DNA from: Acidobacteriaceae bacterium
GTDB taxonomy: Bacteria; Acidobacteriota; Terriglobia; Terriglobales; Acidobacteriaceae
Direction: 5' to 3'
Assembly: GCA_003140785.1 (NCBI GenBank)
Contig: PLKY01000421.1
Location: 14,278 to 20,518 of the forward strand
DNA: 6,241 nt
Position 1 is the stretch's first letter. The number at the start of each line of letters is the position of its first letter. The position numbers and the translations under genes are program-made. Below the pieces are notes generated by a model, which was not told the origin of the DNA, did not search any database, and was given only the letters and a program-made list of their open reading frames with translations. Below are positions 6,175-6,241 of the stretch, in pieces.

Positions 6175-6241
6175 CGCGCCACCCGGCTAGATCGAACGAC
6201 ACGATACATTACCGCTCGCAAATCGCACAGGATTTCGTCGC
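6171..6241 (-). CDS. C-terminal end of an unidentified upstream gene (5' part outside window)
   Basis: One minus-strand frame is open from the window edge and ends after 22 complete codons (DEILCDLRAVMYRVVRSSRV followed by AR). Its TGA overlaps the ATG of the next gene as ATGA, exactly like the junction between the next two genes. That repeat of the coupling pattern is the main evidence that this is a real gene end. The other two frames also stop within the first 60 bases, so chance is possible. The tail ILCDLRAVMYRVV loosely recalls the DLRILLRT-type ending of polyprenyl-phosphate sugar transferases, which would suit the cluster, but 22 residues do not allow a function call. Confidence 0.42.
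   Translation of the reverse strand, partial: DEILCDLRAVMYRVVRSSRVAR

Overview
The window reads as a stretch of chromosome from a moderately GC-rich Gram-negative bacterium, most likely an acidobacterium (Terriglobia-like). This is inferred from the protein style: a porin with an N-terminal coiled coil, a response regulator ending in GAGYKFVP, and the codon use. No rRNA or marker gene is present to prove it. Every gene I can support lies on the minus strand, so transcription runs from high to low coordinates. There are no tRNAs, rRNAs, CRISPR arrays or insertion sequences.

Right part (about 6241 to 3659) is a surface-polysaccharide segment. It holds the last 22 codons of an unidentified upstream gene, then an O-antigen ligase/polymerase-like (Wzy/WaaL-type) membrane protein, then a GT4-family glycosyltransferase. 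Consecutive genes overlap by ATGA, so they are probably translationally coupled parts of one operon. The cluster continues beyond the right edge.

A 117-bp non-coding gap (3542-3658) separates the two gene groups. It is dense in small symmetric elements. The most notable is an 11-bp-period direct repeat of TGTCA that closely resembles a PhoB (PHO) box, partly superimposed on a perfect 6-bp-arm inverted repeat. A second inverted repeat lies in the presumed leader, and a good ribosome-binding site precedes the next gene.

Left part (3541 to 1) is a three-gene signalling/outer-membrane operon. An OmpR/PhoB-type response regulator overlaps a membrane-bound sensor histidine kinase with a periplasmic sensory domain and HAMP linker. 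The kinase is followed at once by the first 314 codons of an outer-membrane porin of DcaP-like or OprP-like style. The layout suggests a two-component system that senses something in the periplasm and controls its own operon and the attached porin. The PHO-box-like site makes phosphate, or another anion, a hypothesis worth testing, but the ligand cannot be read from the sequence.
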